A stretch of 39,055 nucleotides of DNA from Bacteroides sp. (GCA_014802425.1 JAAVCH010000009.1:16197-55251), one strand, 5' to 3'; counted from the stretch's first letter, positions 17,553-26,389 are shown. Program-made: numbers and translations. Notes: a model not told the origin generated them from the sequence alone.

Positions 17553-18146
17553 CTACGGGATCTGAAGGAACCGGTGCAGCTGCGCCGACAGGCGCCACCG
17601 GGAATCGGCCTTCACGCGGCCAACGGTGCGCTCCACATTGCGGGCGTATTCTTCCGCATCGTCCACAAAGCAGGGCTGGAGATACATAAGCGTCGTCTCC
17701 CCGCGCTGAGGCAGGAGGAAATACCGTTCCAGGTCCTGCCCCAGGTCCACGACCTTTATCTCGTCGGCCCGCTGCAGGCGCATCACGTCGGCCCCCGGCG
17801 CCATGCCGGCCTTGGGCGACATAGTGATCCAGTCGACGCCGTCGGGCAGAGGGTTCGTACCGTTGGTCTCGACGGCTATATACTTTCCCGCCTCATGGAG
17901 CCTGTCGACCAGGGAGGCGCCGATCCATAACGACGGCTCGCCCCCCGTCAGCACCACAAGCCGGGTAGGGTAACGGCTTGCCTCGGCCACGATCTCCTCC
18001 TCGGTCATCTCCGTACCGGATTCATGGAGGGTGTCGCAGAAGGGGCATTTCAGGTTGCATCCCGAGAAGCGCACGAATACGGCCGCCTCGCCGGAATGCC
18101 TCCCCTCCCCCTGAAGGGAATAGAATATTTCGTTGATCTTACTCAT
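17553..18146 (-). CDS. queE: 7-carboxy-7-deazaguanine synthase
   Basis: A radical SAM enzyme of 197 residues that contracts 6-carboxy-tetrahydropterin to 7-carboxy-7-deazaguanine in the queuosine pathway. The N-terminus MSKINEIFYSLQGEG is a family hallmark. The FeS cluster motif is CNLKCPFC (Cys-X3-Cys-X2-Cys), and GGEPSLW is the SAM-binding glycine motif. The start at 18146 is chosen because it begins the hallmark; in-frame sequence upstream is proline- and arginine-rich and overlaps intergenic DNA. It is the last gene of the queF-queC-queD-queE run. Confidence 0.95.
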   Translation of the reverse strand: MSKINEIFYSLQGEGRHSGEAAVFVRFSGCNLKCPFCDTLHESGTEMTEEEIVAEASRYPTRLVVLTGGEPSLWIGASLVDRLHEAGKYIAVETNGTNPLPDGVDWITMSPKAGMAPGADVMRLQRADEIKVVDLGQDLERYFLLPQRGETTLMYLQPCFVDDAEEYARNVERTVGRVKADSRWRLSAQLHRFLQIP

Positions 18147-18220
18147 TGTGTCGAATTCTTTTTTTCCGGGAACCATATACCGGTGTGAGGCCGCCCGGGC
18201 GCCGGAGCATACCGGCGGGG

Positions 18221-18562
18221 TCAGTCGTCGTCGTCGCGCTCGTAGACGGCCGTATTCCCTTCCGATTCCTGCACCTCGCACCGCCATGCGTTCTCCACAT
18301 TGTCCACCACCCAGCGGGCGATATTCTCGGCCGTGGGATTGAACGGGAGCACGTCATTGAGCACCGCATGGTCGAGGCGGTCATGGATAAGCTGCTTCAC
18401 ATGGGTGAAATCTGTCACCATCCCGTCGGCGTTCAGTTCGCGCGCACGGCACTCCACGGTCACTATCCAGTTATGGCCGTGCAGGCAGCTGCACTTGCTC
18501 TCATACGACAGGTCCAGCCGATGGGCGGCCGAGACCTCCAGTCTCTTCTTTACGTAATACAT
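18221..18562 (-). CDS. queD: 6-carboxy-5,6,7,8-tetrahydropterin synthase
   Basis: A 113-residue QueD/PTPS-like enzyme that makes 6-carboxytetrahydropterin from dihydroneopterin triphosphate. The zinc site is formed by His in SAAHRL and the CLHGHNW pair; the catalytic cysteine lies in SKCSCLHGH. The later MVTDFTHVKQLI and DHAVLND motifs and the C-terminal Glu region (NTAVYERDDDD) complete the fold. It lies 35 bases after queC and 74 bases before queE in the same direction. Confidence 0.95.
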   Translation of the reverse strand: MYYVKKRLEVSAAHRLDLSYESKCSCLHGHNWIVTVECRARELNADGMVTDFTHVKQLIHDRLDHAVLNDVLPFNPTAENIARWVVDNVENAWRCEVQESEGNTAVYERDDDD

Positions 18563-18597
18563 CTTCGCATCAATGGTTTTAACGGATTCTTCCGCCG

Positions 18598-19254
18598 TCA
18601 GGCATCCTCATACGGCGTGGGGTCGGGAATGCCGGCGAGCATCAGGGCCTCGCGGCGCTCCACGCATGTGCCGCAGCGCCCGCAGTGCTTCTCTCCCCCC
18701 TTATAGCAACTGTAGGTAAGGGCGAAATCGAGTCCGGCGGCGGCTCCGCGGCGCGCTATGTCGGCCTTGGTGATGCCGGTATAGGGGGCGAAGACGGTGA
18801 TGCCGTCGAAAGTGCCCTCCCTCATGGCCTCGCTCATGGCGTCCACGAATCCGGGGCGGCAGTCGGGATATACGGTATGGTCCCCTCCGTGGTTGGCCAT
18901 CATCACGTGCTTCAGCTTTCGGCTCTCGGCCAGCCCGCAGGCCACACTGAGCATGATGCCGTTGCGGAAGGGCACCACGGTGCTCTTCATGTTGTCCTCG
19001 GCATAGTGTCCTTCGGGTATCGCGTCGGCGCCGGAGAGAAGTGAGCTCTCGAAATAATCTCCCATGAACTTAAGGGGTATCACGAGATGCTCCACGCCGA
19101 GGAGGCGGCAGTTCTCAGCCGCGCAGGCTATCTCGCGGGCGTTGTGGTTGGAGCCGTAGTCGAAGCTTACGGCCAGGGCTATGCGGTCGCGGAATTCATG
19201 GAGCATCGAGGTGGAGTCCATTCCGCCCGACAGTATAAGTACGCAGTCTTTCAT
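18598..19254 (-). CDS. queC: 7-cyano-7-deazaguanine synthase
   Basis: A 218-residue ATP-dependent enzyme that turns 7-carboxy-7-deazaguanine into preQ0. The PP-loop is LILSGGMDSTSML at the N-terminus. The C-terminal zinc cluster is visible as CYKGGEKHCGRCGTC (four cysteines). The conserved VPFRNGIMLSVA is in the middle. It lies 33 bases after queF and precedes queD. The length is typical. Confidence 0.96.
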   Translation of the reverse strand: MKDCVLILSGGMDSTSMLHEFRDRIALAVSFDYGSNHNAREIACAAENCRLLGVEHLVIPLKFMGDYFESSLLSGADAIPEGHYAEDNMKSTVVPFRNGIMLSVACGLAESRKLKHVMMANHGGDHTVYPDCRPGFVDAMSEAMREGTFDGITVFAPYTGITKADIARRGAAAGLDFALTYSCYKGGEKHCGRCGTCVERREALMLAGIPDPTPYEDA

Positions 19255-19287
19255 TGGGGTCTGATTTTTCGCTTCGCGCCATAGGCC

Positions 19288-19782
19288 TCAGAGGGGATTC
19301 TGCCGGGCGGCGGCGGTGTTTTCGGTAAATATGGCCACACGTCGGGCGCGGGCCAGGTCCTGATGCTCGGAGTCGCCCCAGTTGGCGAAGGGATATATGC
19401 TTATTCCTCCACGCGGCATGAAGATGCCGCGCACCTCGATATACTTCGGATCCATGAGGGCTCGGAGGTCCTTCATGATGATGTTGACGCAGTCCTCGTG
19501 GAAATCGCCGTGGTTCCTGAAGGAGAAAAGATAAAGCTTGAGGCTCTTGCTCTCCACCATCCTCACCCTCGGGATATAGGATATGTAGATGTGGCCGAAA
19601 TCGGGCTGTCCGGTCTTCGGACAAAGGGTGGTGAATTCCGGACAGTTGAACGTCACCACATACTCGTTGTCGGTATGCTTGTTGTCGAAGGTCTCAAGCA
19701 ATGAGGGATCGTAATCCTGCGGGTAAGCCGTGCCCTGGTTTCCGAGCAGGGAGAGACCGCGGAGTTCGTCGTCGTTGCGCAT
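19288..19782 (-). CDS. queF: NADPH-dependent 7-cyano-7-deazaguanine reductase
   Basis: A 164-residue short-type QueF that reduces the nitrile of preQ0 to preQ1, the last free-base step before tRNA insertion. The catalytic Cys is in [13 protein letters not shown]; the QueF signature [20 protein letters not shown] follows, with FHEDC. The first gene of the operon, it is preceded on the minus strand by TATCTTTA (19816-19809), a one-mismatch -7 box. The tgt, queA and queG genes of the later pathway are not in the window. Confidence 0.96.
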   Translation of the reverse strand: MRNDDELRGLSLLGNQGTAYPQDYDPSLLETFDNKHTDNEYVVTFNCPEFTTLCPKTGQPDFGHIYISYIPRVRMVESKSLKLYLFSFRNHGDFHEDCVNIIMKDLRALMDPKYIEVRGIFMPRGGISIYPFANWGDSEHQDLARARRVAIFTENTAAARQNPL

Positions 19783-19808
19783 ATACGTTGTCTGTTTTGT
19801 TTATTTGG

Positions 19809-19816
19809 TAAAGATA
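19809..19816 (-). promoter_or_regulatory. Probable -7 box of the que operon
   Basis: TATCTTTA on the minus strand differs from TAnnTTTG at the last base and lies 27 bases before queF. I see no convincing -33 box and no preQ1-riboswitch pseudoknot in the leader. Confidence 0.4.
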
Positions 19817-20036
19817 ATCAAAATCTTCAAGAAAATACCCCGGCATACCTTTAAATCATGCTAAAGCGCTGAAAAAAACATATCCGGAGCAAAATTTTTC
19901 GATATAAAAATGCGATATATAAAAATTTTTTATCAATTTTGCAATGTAAACTTCCGCCGGCTCCGGTTTTACTCCGCCACGGAAGCCCTACCCCTTACGA
20001 TCAATTTACTTTTAACCCTAAAAAGACACAACCGAA

Positions 20037-20447
20037 ATGCGTCCTAACAAAGAAGAGACAGTGGCAATGTATGCCGAAGAGTATCTTAAAGGTAAATCCG
20101 AAGAACGCCGTCAGAAATTCAATGACGCCAGCCTCAACAATAAGTATGCCGCCATCATGGCATGGCGCCGTAAGCAGGAGGCAGCCTCCAAGAAGAGCGG
20201 CGGCACTGTCGTGACAGGCGCCGACGTGCTGAAGCACGCCTCTGGCCTTGCCTCCCTCATCAAGATGGCCAACGACATCAAGGACGCCGAGCGCGAGCGC
20301 ATCTACGCCGCCCTCGACGAAGCCCGTCAGACTCTCGATGGATTCAACCGCATCCGCAACACCCGCGAGTTCGAAGAGCTCAAGCGCGTCCAGGAAGAGA
20401 TCCAGCGCCGCATGGAGGCTCTCCGCGCCGATGGCGTCAACGAGTAA
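20037..20447 (+). CDS. Small charged coiled-coil protein of unknown function
   Basis: A 136-residue protein rich in Lys, Glu and Arg with no signal peptide or membrane segment. Two helical stretches are evident: residues about 8-50 (AEEYLKGKSEERRQKFND, then AIMAWRRKQEAASKK) and about 75-130 (IKDAERERIYAALDEARQTL to EEIQRRMEALR), with a Gly/Thr-rich hinge between. I do not recognise the family. It is monocistronic, preceded by very AT-rich DNA with CAATTTTG at 19934-19941 (one base off the -7 consensus), and followed by a 24-bp terminator stem. A DNA- or chromatin-associated role is possible but unsupported. Confidence 0.7.
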   Translation: MRPNKEETVAMYAEEYLKGKSEERRQKFNDASLNNKYAAIMAWRRKQEAASKKSGGTVVTGADVLKHASGLASLIKMANDIKDAERERIYAALDEARQTLDGFNRIRNTREFEELKRVQEEIQRRMEALRADGVNE

Positions 20448-20448
20448 T

Positions 20449-20529
20449 GCCGACGCATAAATAAAAACAGCCGATATGTTTTTCCGACATATCGGCTGTT
20501 TTTATTTATGGCCTTATTCATGCGTCGGC
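20449..20529. terminator. Exceptionally long bidirectional hairpin
   Basis: A perfect 24-bp stem (20456-20479 with 20487-20510), loop TTTTCCG, with AAATAAAAA/TTTTTATTT giving U-tracts in both directions. Beyond a 9-base bulge the arms continue: GCCGACGCAT (20449-20458) is complementary to ATGCGTCGGC (20520-20529), which reaches into the end of the permease gene. Confidence 0.88.
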
Positions 20530-22530
20530 GCCGGGGGCGCCGAAGGCATCGTCAGGAACGCCGGATATTTCTTTTTCAATCCCGGAGCAAAGCCGCCCTA
20601 CGGCAGCGCAGTCGGCGCAAAGGGCGCGCCGGGCGCGCATACCCGCGAACCACAGCGGGAGTCCGACGGGAAAAAGCACGGCCAGCGTCATGCCGACCCA
20701 GCGGATTCCTCCAGAAGGACGATAGATCCACAGCGGGAGTACGAGCGGGAATCCCGACAGCCGCTTCACCAGGCGCGGATCGCGCCAGTCGTTGAGATAT
20801 TCCACGACAGCGTCCACTTCCTCGCCGAACTTCCCGACACGCCGCCGGCTGATGCCGCGCGTCAGATAGGCCACATAGCCGATGCGGCGGGAGTAGCGGC
20901 GGCCGAGCCGCGCGGCGTCGTCGGCCAACGTGCGGAGCATCTCCAGCGCCCGGCCGGGGTCGACGTCGTGGATTATCACCTCCTTCACGGCCACGCTGCG
21001 CTTGGGCCTGATGCCGACAAGGCGGCGGAAGAATCCCTTGATGCGGTCAGGGTCGAGGCCGGCGGAGTCGTTCATGGCCATCCATGTGACGTAGACTCCC
21101 AGCGGAGCCAGCACGAAAGTCGACATCCACATTCCGACCCATACCTCCGCATGGCCGTCGCGGGCCATCTTGTAGCCGGTGTTGTCGATGATGTAGTACA
21201 CGAGGAAAAGGAGCACTGAGATCACCAGCGGCGTGCCCAGACCGCCCTTGCGTATGATGGCTCCGAGGGGGGCGCCGATGAAGAAGAATATAAGACAGGC
21301 CACGCTGAGGGTGAATTTCTTTATCAGTTCGATGTCATGACGGCGGTAACGCCCCTTTTCGTCGGCCGTCATCTGGGCCCGGAACACGAGCATGTCCTGA
21401 CGCCGCTTCGAGATGCTGATGGCGTTGGCGAATACGTCGGCCCTCTTTATCTCCGGCAGCTTCGCCACCAGGGTATCGATGTCCACGGGCACCAGGGCGG
21501 CGAACGCCTCATCGGCCTCCCGGGCCTGCTCCCCCTCTCCCTTCGGCTTCGCGGAGGAAGCGGATGCCGAGGCAGGGACGCCGCCGGAGGTCGCAGGGGA
21601 AAGGGAGCGGCTGCGCATGGATCCGAGCATCGGCTGCTCCGAGGATATGAGCCAGTCGACGTTGGCGCGTCCGATGGAGTCGATCCTCACGTTGATGGAG
21701 TCCATCGTATGCCGCAGTTCGGCCATGTTCTTACCCACGTACTGGGCGCGCATTCCCCCCTCGTCCATACGGTTGAAGTTGGCGTCGAAAGGTATGAGCA
21801 CCTGCTTGTCGACGAATGTCTCGCGGCGGAACGGGATGTTGGCGCCGGCGCTGCGGTTCTGGTCGCGGAGGTTCTCGAACTGCTCCCCCTGATATAGGTG
21901 GAGGTAGAGGAAGCGCATGTCCTTGGTAAGCGAGAGCCTTGCCGAGTCGGCCGTGATGACGGTGGCGTTGTCTCCGCCCCGGCTCACGTCGTAGATCATC
22001 ACGCCGTGGAGCATTCCGGATTCGCGGTCCTTGCGCTGCACATGGAGGTTGAAGCCTGGTATCTGGTCGTAGAACACACCCTCGGGTATCTCCAGCTCGG
22101 GGGATTTCTGACGCATGGAGAAAAGGAGCGTCCACATCTTCACCTGGGCCTTGGGGAGGATGTCGTTCTGGAAGAAAAAGGCACCGACCGCTATCAGGCC
22201 TATGGTGACTATGAGCGGCGCCATGACGCGTATGAGCGAGATGCCGGAGGCCTTCATGGCGGTGAGTTCGAATTTCTCGCCGAGGTTGCCGAATGTCATC
22301 AGCGAGGCGAGAAGAATGGCCAGAGGGAGCGCCATGGGCACCATCGACACGGCGGCGTAGAAGAACAGCTCGCCGAGCACGCCTATGCCGAGGCCCTTGC
22401 CCACGAGGTCGTCGACGTAACGCCAGAGGAACTGCATGAGCACGATGAAGAGCACGATGAAGAATGTCATCGCGAACAGTGGCAGGAAGGTCTTCAATAT
22501 GAACCCATGCAGGCGTCGGAAAAGAATCAT
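20518..22530 (-). CDS. LptF/LptG family permease (YjgP/YjgQ)
   Basis: A 670-residue inner-membrane protein of the LPS transport ABC permease family. Three N-terminal membrane helices (about 12-35, 55-80, 100-120) precede a periplasmic beta-jellyroll (about 130-260), a linker rich in Ala, Ser and Lys (about 300-345), and further helices (SVACLIFFFIGAPLGAIIRKGG, TPLVISVLLFLVYYIID, WMSTFVLAPLGVYVTW). The family helix EKFELTAMKASGISLIRV, which contacts the LptB ATPase, is intact. The region after about 475 is a long, basic, less conserved extension with one or two more hydrophobic segments, longer than E. coli LptF/G (about 360) but seen in Bacteroidetes members. Whether it is LptF or LptG is not decidable here. 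Confidence 0.88.
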   Translation of the reverse strand: MILFRRLHGFILKTFLPLFAMTFFIVLFIVLMQFLWRYVDDLVGKGLGIGVLGELFFYAAVSMVPMALPLAILLASLMTFGNLGEKFELTAMKASGISLIRVMAPLIVTIGLIAVGAFFFQNDILPKAQVKMWTLLFSMRQKSPELEIPEGVFYDQIPGFNLHVQRKDRESGMLHGVMIYDVSRGGDNATVITADSARLSLTKDMRFLYLHLYQGEQFENLRDQNRSAGANIPFRRETFVDKQVLIPFDANFNRMDEGGMRAQYVGKNMAELRHTMDSINVRIDSIGRANVDWLISSEQPMLGSMRSRSLSPATSGGVPASASASSAKPKGEGEQAREADEAFAALVPVDIDTLVAKLPEIKRADVFANAISISKRRQDMLVFRAQMTADEKGRYRRHDIELIKKFTLSVACLIFFFIGAPLGAIIRKGGLGTPLVISVLLFLVYYIIDNTGYKMARDGHAEVWVGMWMSTFVLAPLGVYVTWMAMNDSAGLDPDRIKGFFRRLVGIRPKRSVAVKEVIIHDVDPGRALEMLRTLADDAARLGRRYSRRIGYVAYLTRGISRRRVGKFGEEVDAVVEYLNDWRDPRLVKRLSGFPLVLPLWIYRPSGGIRWVGMTLAVLFPVGLPLWFAGMRARRALCADCAAVGRLCSGIEKEISGVPDDAFGAPGADA

Positions 22531-22596
22531 GGCGCAAAATTAATAAAAAATAAGTTATTTTCGGGAGTTGGCTGTGGCTCGTGTCGCGCAATTTAT

Positions 22597-22604
22597 TAAT
22601 TTTG
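22597..22604 (+). promoter_or_regulatory. -7 element for pta
   Basis: TAATTTTG matches TAnnTTTG 74 bases before pta. The -33 position holds GTG rather than TTG. Confidence 0.5.
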
Positions 22605-22677
22605 TAGTCAGTACTCCTCCCGCCGCACCGACGGCAACCCGCATTGACACATCTCTTACACTTAAATTCAATATATC

Positions 22678-23691
22678 ATGACACTTTTTGAACGCCTCAC
22701 TGCCACAGCGCAGGCAAATCCCCAGAGGCTTGTGCTTCCCGAGTCGAAAGAACCCCGTACGCTCCAGGCGGCCGACCGCATCCTGGCCGACAAGATCGCC
22801 CGCGTCGTATTCGTAGGCCACCGCGACGAAATCCTGGCGGAGGCCGAGACACTCGGCCTGAAGCACATCGCCGAGGCAGAGGTAGTCAACCCCGACGACA
22901 CCGAGTACACAGCCAAATACGCCGAGCTCTTCCATGAGCTCCGCAAGAAGAAAGGCGTCACAGCCGAAATGGCCGCCGAGCAGGTGAAGAATCCCCTTTA
23001 TCTCGGCTGCCTCATGATCAAGGCCGGCGATGCCGACTGCATGGTGGCCGGCGCCCTGAGCCCCACGTCGCACGTGCTCCGCGCCGCCTTCCAGGTGCTG
23101 AAGACAAAGCCCGGCATCTCGGTCGTGTCCGGCGCGTTCATCATGCTCCTTCCGGAGAACGTGCCCTATGGCGACGACCACATGCTCATCTTCGCCGACT
23201 GCGCGGTGGTGCCCGATCCCACAAGCGAGGAACTCGCACAGATAGCCGTAGAGACAGCCAAGACCACCCGGAACATCGCCGGCCTCGACCCGCGTGTGGC
23301 CATGCTCAGCTTCTCCACATGGGGCAGCGCGCAGCATGAGCGCGTCGACAAGGTGCGCAATGCCGTCGAGATCGCCCGTCAGATGGATCCGTCGCTCGTA
23401 GTGGACGGCGAGCTCCAGAGCGACGCCGCCATCGTGCCCGACGTAGCTGCCAAGAAGGCTCCCGGCTCGAATGTGGCCGGCCGCGCCAACACCCTCATCT
23501 TTCCCTCGCTCGAAGTGGGCAACATCGCCTATAAGCTCGTGCAGCGTCTCGCAGGCGCAGGTGCCGTGGGCCCGATTCTCCAGGGTCTCGCCGCTCCGGT
23601 CAACGACCTCTCGCGCGGTGCTACGGTAGATGACATCGTCAACACCATAATCGTGACCTGCAACCAGGCCATCGGCGAAAAGAAGAACTGA
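22678..23691 (+). CDS. pta: Phosphate acetyltransferase
   Basis: A 337-residue single-domain Pta that converts acetyl-CoA and phosphate to acetyl phosphate. The protein is the catalytic PTA_PTB domain only, without the N-terminal DRTGG region of the long enterobacterial form. Landmarks are RLVLPESKEPRTLQAADRIL at the N-terminus, GCLMIKAGDADCMVAGALSP in the middle, MLSFSTWGSAQHERVDKVR, and GRANTLIFPSLEVGNIAYKL near the active site. It forms the acetate-producing pair with ackA, 140 bases downstream, giving ATP by substrate-level phosphorylation in a fermentative anaerobe. Confidence 0.96.
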   Translation: MTLFERLTATAQANPQRLVLPESKEPRTLQAADRILADKIARVVFVGHRDEILAEAETLGLKHIAEAEVVNPDDTEYTAKYAELFHELRKKKGVTAEMAAEQVKNPLYLGCLMIKAGDADCMVAGALSPTSHVLRAAFQVLKTKPGISVVSGAFIMLLPENVPYGDDHMLIFADCAVVPDPTSEELAQIAVETAKTTRNIAGLDPRVAMLSFSTWGSAQHERVDKVRNAVEIARQMDPSLVVDGELQSDAAIVPDVAAKKAPGSNVAGRANTLIFPSLEVGNIAYKLVQRLAGAGAVGPILQGLAAPVNDLSRGATVDDIVNTIIVTCNQAIGEKKN

Positions 23692-23776
23692 TCCCATTCT
23701 CCCCCGGGGGACGATCCATGCACCCTTCGGCGCACCCCCGGATTCCCCCGGAGCAATAACCCGGCTTTCATACCGC

Positions 23777-23801
23777 GTCGGGCCCCGCGTGCCCGACGCA
23801 T
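23777..23801 (+). terminator. Hairpin in the pta-ackA spacer
   Basis: GCGTCGGG pairs with CCCGACGC around a short loop. There is no T-tract, so it may attenuate or protect pta mRNA rather than end it. The 140-base spacer contains a second GC-rich stem near 23703-23745. Confidence 0.4.
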
Positions 23802-23831
23802 CCCCACCACCCCCGAAAAAAACACAATACA

Positions 23832-25031
23832 ATGAAAATCTTAGTCCTGAACTGCGGCAGCAGCAGCGTAAAATACAAACTCATCGACTCGACCGACAAG
23901 AAGGTACTCGCCGAAGGCGGCGTGGAGAAGATCGGTCTCCCCGACTCATTCCTCAAGTTCAAGCGCCCCGACGGCTCGAAGGAGACCATCGTGGTGCCGA
24001 TGCCCGACGCCAAGGAGGCCGTGCGCCAGGTGCTCAAGGTGCTCGCCGACCCGAAAGAGGGTGTCATCAAGAGCTATGACGAGATCCAGGCCGTAGGCCA
24101 CCGCGTGGTGCACGGCATGGAGAAGTTCAATAAGTCGGTGCTCATCACTCCCGAAGTAATCGAGAAAGTGAAGGAGTGCTACCCCGTGGCTCCGCTCCAC
24201 AATCCGGCCAACATCACCGGCATCGAGGCTGTGACGGACATTCTGCCCGATGTGCCCCAGGTGGCCGTGTTCGACACAGCCTTCCACCAGACCATGCCCG
24301 CCAAGGCCTACATGTACGCGCTCCCCTATGAGGCCTACGAGAAGTACGGCGTGCGCCGTTACGGCTTCCACGGCACGAGCCACCGCTACGTGTCGCGCCG
24401 CGCCTGCGAGTTCCTCGGCGTTCCCTACGACAAGCAGCGCATCATCACCTGCCACATCGGCAACGGCGCCAGTGTCACCGCCATCAAGGACGGCATCTCC
24501 GTCGACACCTCCATGGGCCTCACTCCGACCGAGGGCCTGATGATGGGCACCCGCGTGGGCGACGTCGATCCCGGAGCGCTCGTATACCTCATGCAGCAGA
24601 TGAACCTTGACGCCGACGGCCTCATGAAGCTCATCAACAAGGACAGCGGTGTGGCCGGCGTGAGCGGCATCTCCTCCGACATGCGCGACATCGAGGCTGC
24701 CGTAGAGGCAGGCAACGAGCGCGCCATCATGGCACTCGACATGTATGAGTACCGCATCCTGAAATACATCGGCGCATACACCGCCGTGCTCGGCGGCGTC
24801 GACATCATCGTCTTCACCGGCGGCGTAGGCGAGAACCAGACCGGCACACGCGAGAAGATCTGCAAGCAGCTGGAGTTCCTCGGCATCACCTTCAACGCAG
24901 AGGCCAACAAGACCCGCGGCGAGGAAATCGAGATTTCCGGACCCGACTCGAAGGTGAAGGTCGTGGTCATCCCCACCGACGAGGAAATGATGATCGCCAA
25001 GGATACCGACGAGATCGTAGCCGCCCTCTGA
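23832..25031 (+). CDS. ackA: Acetate kinase
   Basis: A 399-residue ASKHA-fold kinase that converts acetyl phosphate and ADP to acetate and ATP. The N-terminal MKILVLNCGSSSVKYKLI, GHRVVHGMEKF, the catalytic region VFDTAFHQTMP, GFHGTSHRYVSRR, HIGNGASVTAIKDG with MGLTPTEGLMMGTRVGD, and VFTGGVGENQ are all present, so the enzyme should be active. The length is standard. It is the second gene of the acetate pair and is followed by a strong hairpin at 25050-25083. Confidence 0.97.
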   Translation: MKILVLNCGSSSVKYKLIDSTDKKVLAEGGVEKIGLPDSFLKFKRPDGSKETIVVPMPDAKEAVRQVLKVLADPKEGVIKSYDEIQAVGHRVVHGMEKFNKSVLITPEVIEKVKECYPVAPLHNPANITGIEAVTDILPDVPQVAVFDTAFHQTMPAKAYMYALPYEAYEKYGVRRYGFHGTSHRYVSRRACEFLGVPYDKQRIITCHIGNGASVTAIKDGISVDTSMGLTPTEGLMMGTRVGDVDPGALVYLMQQMNLDADGLMKLINKDSGVAGVSGISSDMRDIEAAVEAGNERAIMALDMYEYRILKYIGAYTAVLGGVDIIVFTGGVGENQTGTREKICKQLEFLGITFNAEANKTRGEEIEISGPDSKVKVVVIPTDEEMMIAKDTDEIVAAL

Positions 25032-25049
25032 CGGCCCCGTCACCCCCAT

Positions 25050-25083
25050 ATCCGCTGACGGCGTCCGGACGCCGTCAGCGGAT
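25050..25083 (+). terminator. Hairpin terminator after ackA
   Basis: A 16-bp perfect inverted repeat (25050-25065 with 25068-25083), 18 bases after the ackA stop, followed by TCTGAC without a real T-tract. Confidence 0.65.
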
Positions 25084-25290
25084 TCTGACAACTGCCCCCG
25101 AAAGCTTTACCTCGGGCACCCGTTCCCCCGGAAAAGACTCAACTTGGCACCCTTTGCCCCGGAAGCCACTCAACCTCGGGCACCCGTTGCCCCAGAGGGG
25201 CTTCACCTCGGTTAGCCCCGGGCAAAGCCCGGGGTTGACAACGACCCGTGTCGACAGTCCCGGAGGGACTGCACTTCGGTAGAGCGGATG
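25084..25290 (+). repeat. Degenerate GC-rich intergenic repeat cluster before lgt
   Basis: Several degenerate copies of a roughly 33-base unit (CCCCGGAAG followed by CTCAACCTCGGGCACCCG) run from about 25097 to 25190. A variant of the palindromic repeat found at 28751 and 30260 follows: GAGGGGCTTCACCTCGGTTA, then a CCCCGGGCAAAGCCCGGGG hairpin, then AGTCCCGGAGGGACT and ACTTCGGT. This array fills the 279-base spacer between ackA and lgt and supplies the lgt leader. Confidence 0.75.
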
Positions 25291-25310
25291 AATTTAACGT
25301 ATATGACATC

Positions 25311-26171
25311 ATGATTGCTGAAATTATTTGGAATGCCGATCCGGTCATCTTCACACTGGGTCCGCTGAGTGTAAGATGGTACGGACTGGCGTTTGCCATC
25401 GGTTTCTACGCCGGCTATCAAATCGTGGCCGCCATGTTCAAGCACGAGGGCGCCCCTGAGAGATGGCTCGGCATACTGCTGGCCTACCTCGTGATCGGCA
25501 CTATTGTCGGCGCGCGCCTCGGCCACGTATTCTTCTACGAATGGCCCTACTATTCACAACACCCCGGAGAGATTCTGAAAGTATGGCAGGGAGGCCTGGC
25601 GAGCCACGGCGGCACGATCGGCAACATCATCGCCCTGCTGATATTCTCGTGGTGCGTGAGCAAGAAACCCGCTTCGTGGGTATTCGATAAAATCGTCATA
25701 CCCATCGCGCTGGTCGGCGGCCTCATACGCCTCGGCAATCTGATGAATTCCGAGATCTACGGCGGTTTCACCGACCTGCCGTGGGGATTCGTCTTCGTGC
25801 GCAACGGTGAGACTTTTCCCTGCCATCCCACGCAGATTTACGAGGCACTGTGCTATTTCTGCCTGTTCATCCTGCTCATGTGGATGTACTGGAAGCGCAA
25901 CGCCGAGGAGCGTCCCTGGCTCATCACAGGGGTCTTCTTCATAGGCATCTTCGTGCCCCGCTTCCTCATCGAGTACCTTAAGAACGTGCAGGTCAGCTCC
26001 GAATATGAGATGATTGCCAAATACGGCATGAACCTCGGCCAGATGCTCAGCATCCCCTTCATCCTGCTCGGCATCGGCCTCGTGATCTACGCCATGGTCC
26101 GTCCACGCCAGCACTGGACCTTCCCCAACCGCTTCGCCCCCGAACCCGACACGCCGTCCAGGAAACAATAA
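25311..26171 (+). CDS. lgt: Prolipoprotein diacylglyceryl transferase
   Basis: A 286-residue polytopic inner-membrane enzyme that transfers a diacylglyceryl group from phosphatidylglycerol to the lipobox cysteine of prolipoproteins. The start at 25311 (MIAEIIWNADPV) is chosen because in-frame codons further upstream lie inside the palindromic repeat. Family motifs are RWYGLAFAIGFYAGY, the GGLASHGGTIGN signature with the conserved His, RLGNLMNSEIYGG (Lgt signature), and the late GMNLGQMLSIPFI. Seven hydrophobic segments are visible. It serves the many lipoproteins of this organism, including those at 2367, 6148, 10621 and 26795. Confidence 0.95.
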   Translation: MIAEIIWNADPVIFTLGPLSVRWYGLAFAIGFYAGYQIVAAMFKHEGAPERWLGILLAYLVIGTIVGARLGHVFFYEWPYYSQHPGEILKVWQGGLASHGGTIGNIIALLIFSWCVSKKPASWVFDKIVIPIALVGGLIRLGNLMNSEIYGGFTDLPWGFVFVRNGETFPCHPTQIYEALCYFCLFILLMWMYWKRNAEERPWLITGVFFIGIFVPRFLIEYLKNVQVSSEYEMIAKYGMNLGQMLSIPFILLGIGLVIYAMVRPRQHWTFPNRFAPEPDTPSRKQ

Positions 26172-26218
26172 CACGGCCCGAGGGTAAAGACACTGACTTT
26201 CCCCGCCCGACCCGCCTT

Positions 26219-26268
26219 ACCGACCCGCATCAACGGACTGCCACACGGCTCCATCGGTGCGGGTCGGT
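26219..26268 (+). terminator. Hairpin after lgt
   Basis: ACCGACCCGCA (26219-26229) pairs with TGCGGGTCGGT (26258-26268), followed by CAATTTCC. A second inverted repeat, CCGCATC/GATGCGG, follows near 26289-26322. They separate lgt from the RNA promoter at 26354. Confidence 0.55.
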
Positions 26269-26353
26269 CAATTTCCGCCCTGAATCTCCGCATCAGCGCC
26301 CGCATAGCGGTGAATCGATGCGGGGAATTTCATGCCGTTCCATTCTCCTCCTC

Positions 26354-26384
26354 TTGCCAGATTCAAAATTAATTCTTAACTTAG
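26354..26384 (+). promoter_or_regulatory. Promoter of structured RNA copy 1
   Basis: TTG (26354-26356), 20 bases, then TAACTTAG (26377-26384). The same boxes with the same 20-base spacing precede RNA copy 2 at 31198-31228, within the conserved block TTCTTAACTTAGCGGCGCAG. Confidence 0.7.
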
Positions 26385-26389
26385 CGGCG

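Noticed and set aside
19783..20036. A preQ1 riboswitch before the que operon
   Set aside because: No matching hairpin and A-rich pseudoknot tail is visible in the minus-strand leader, which is short and AT-rich.
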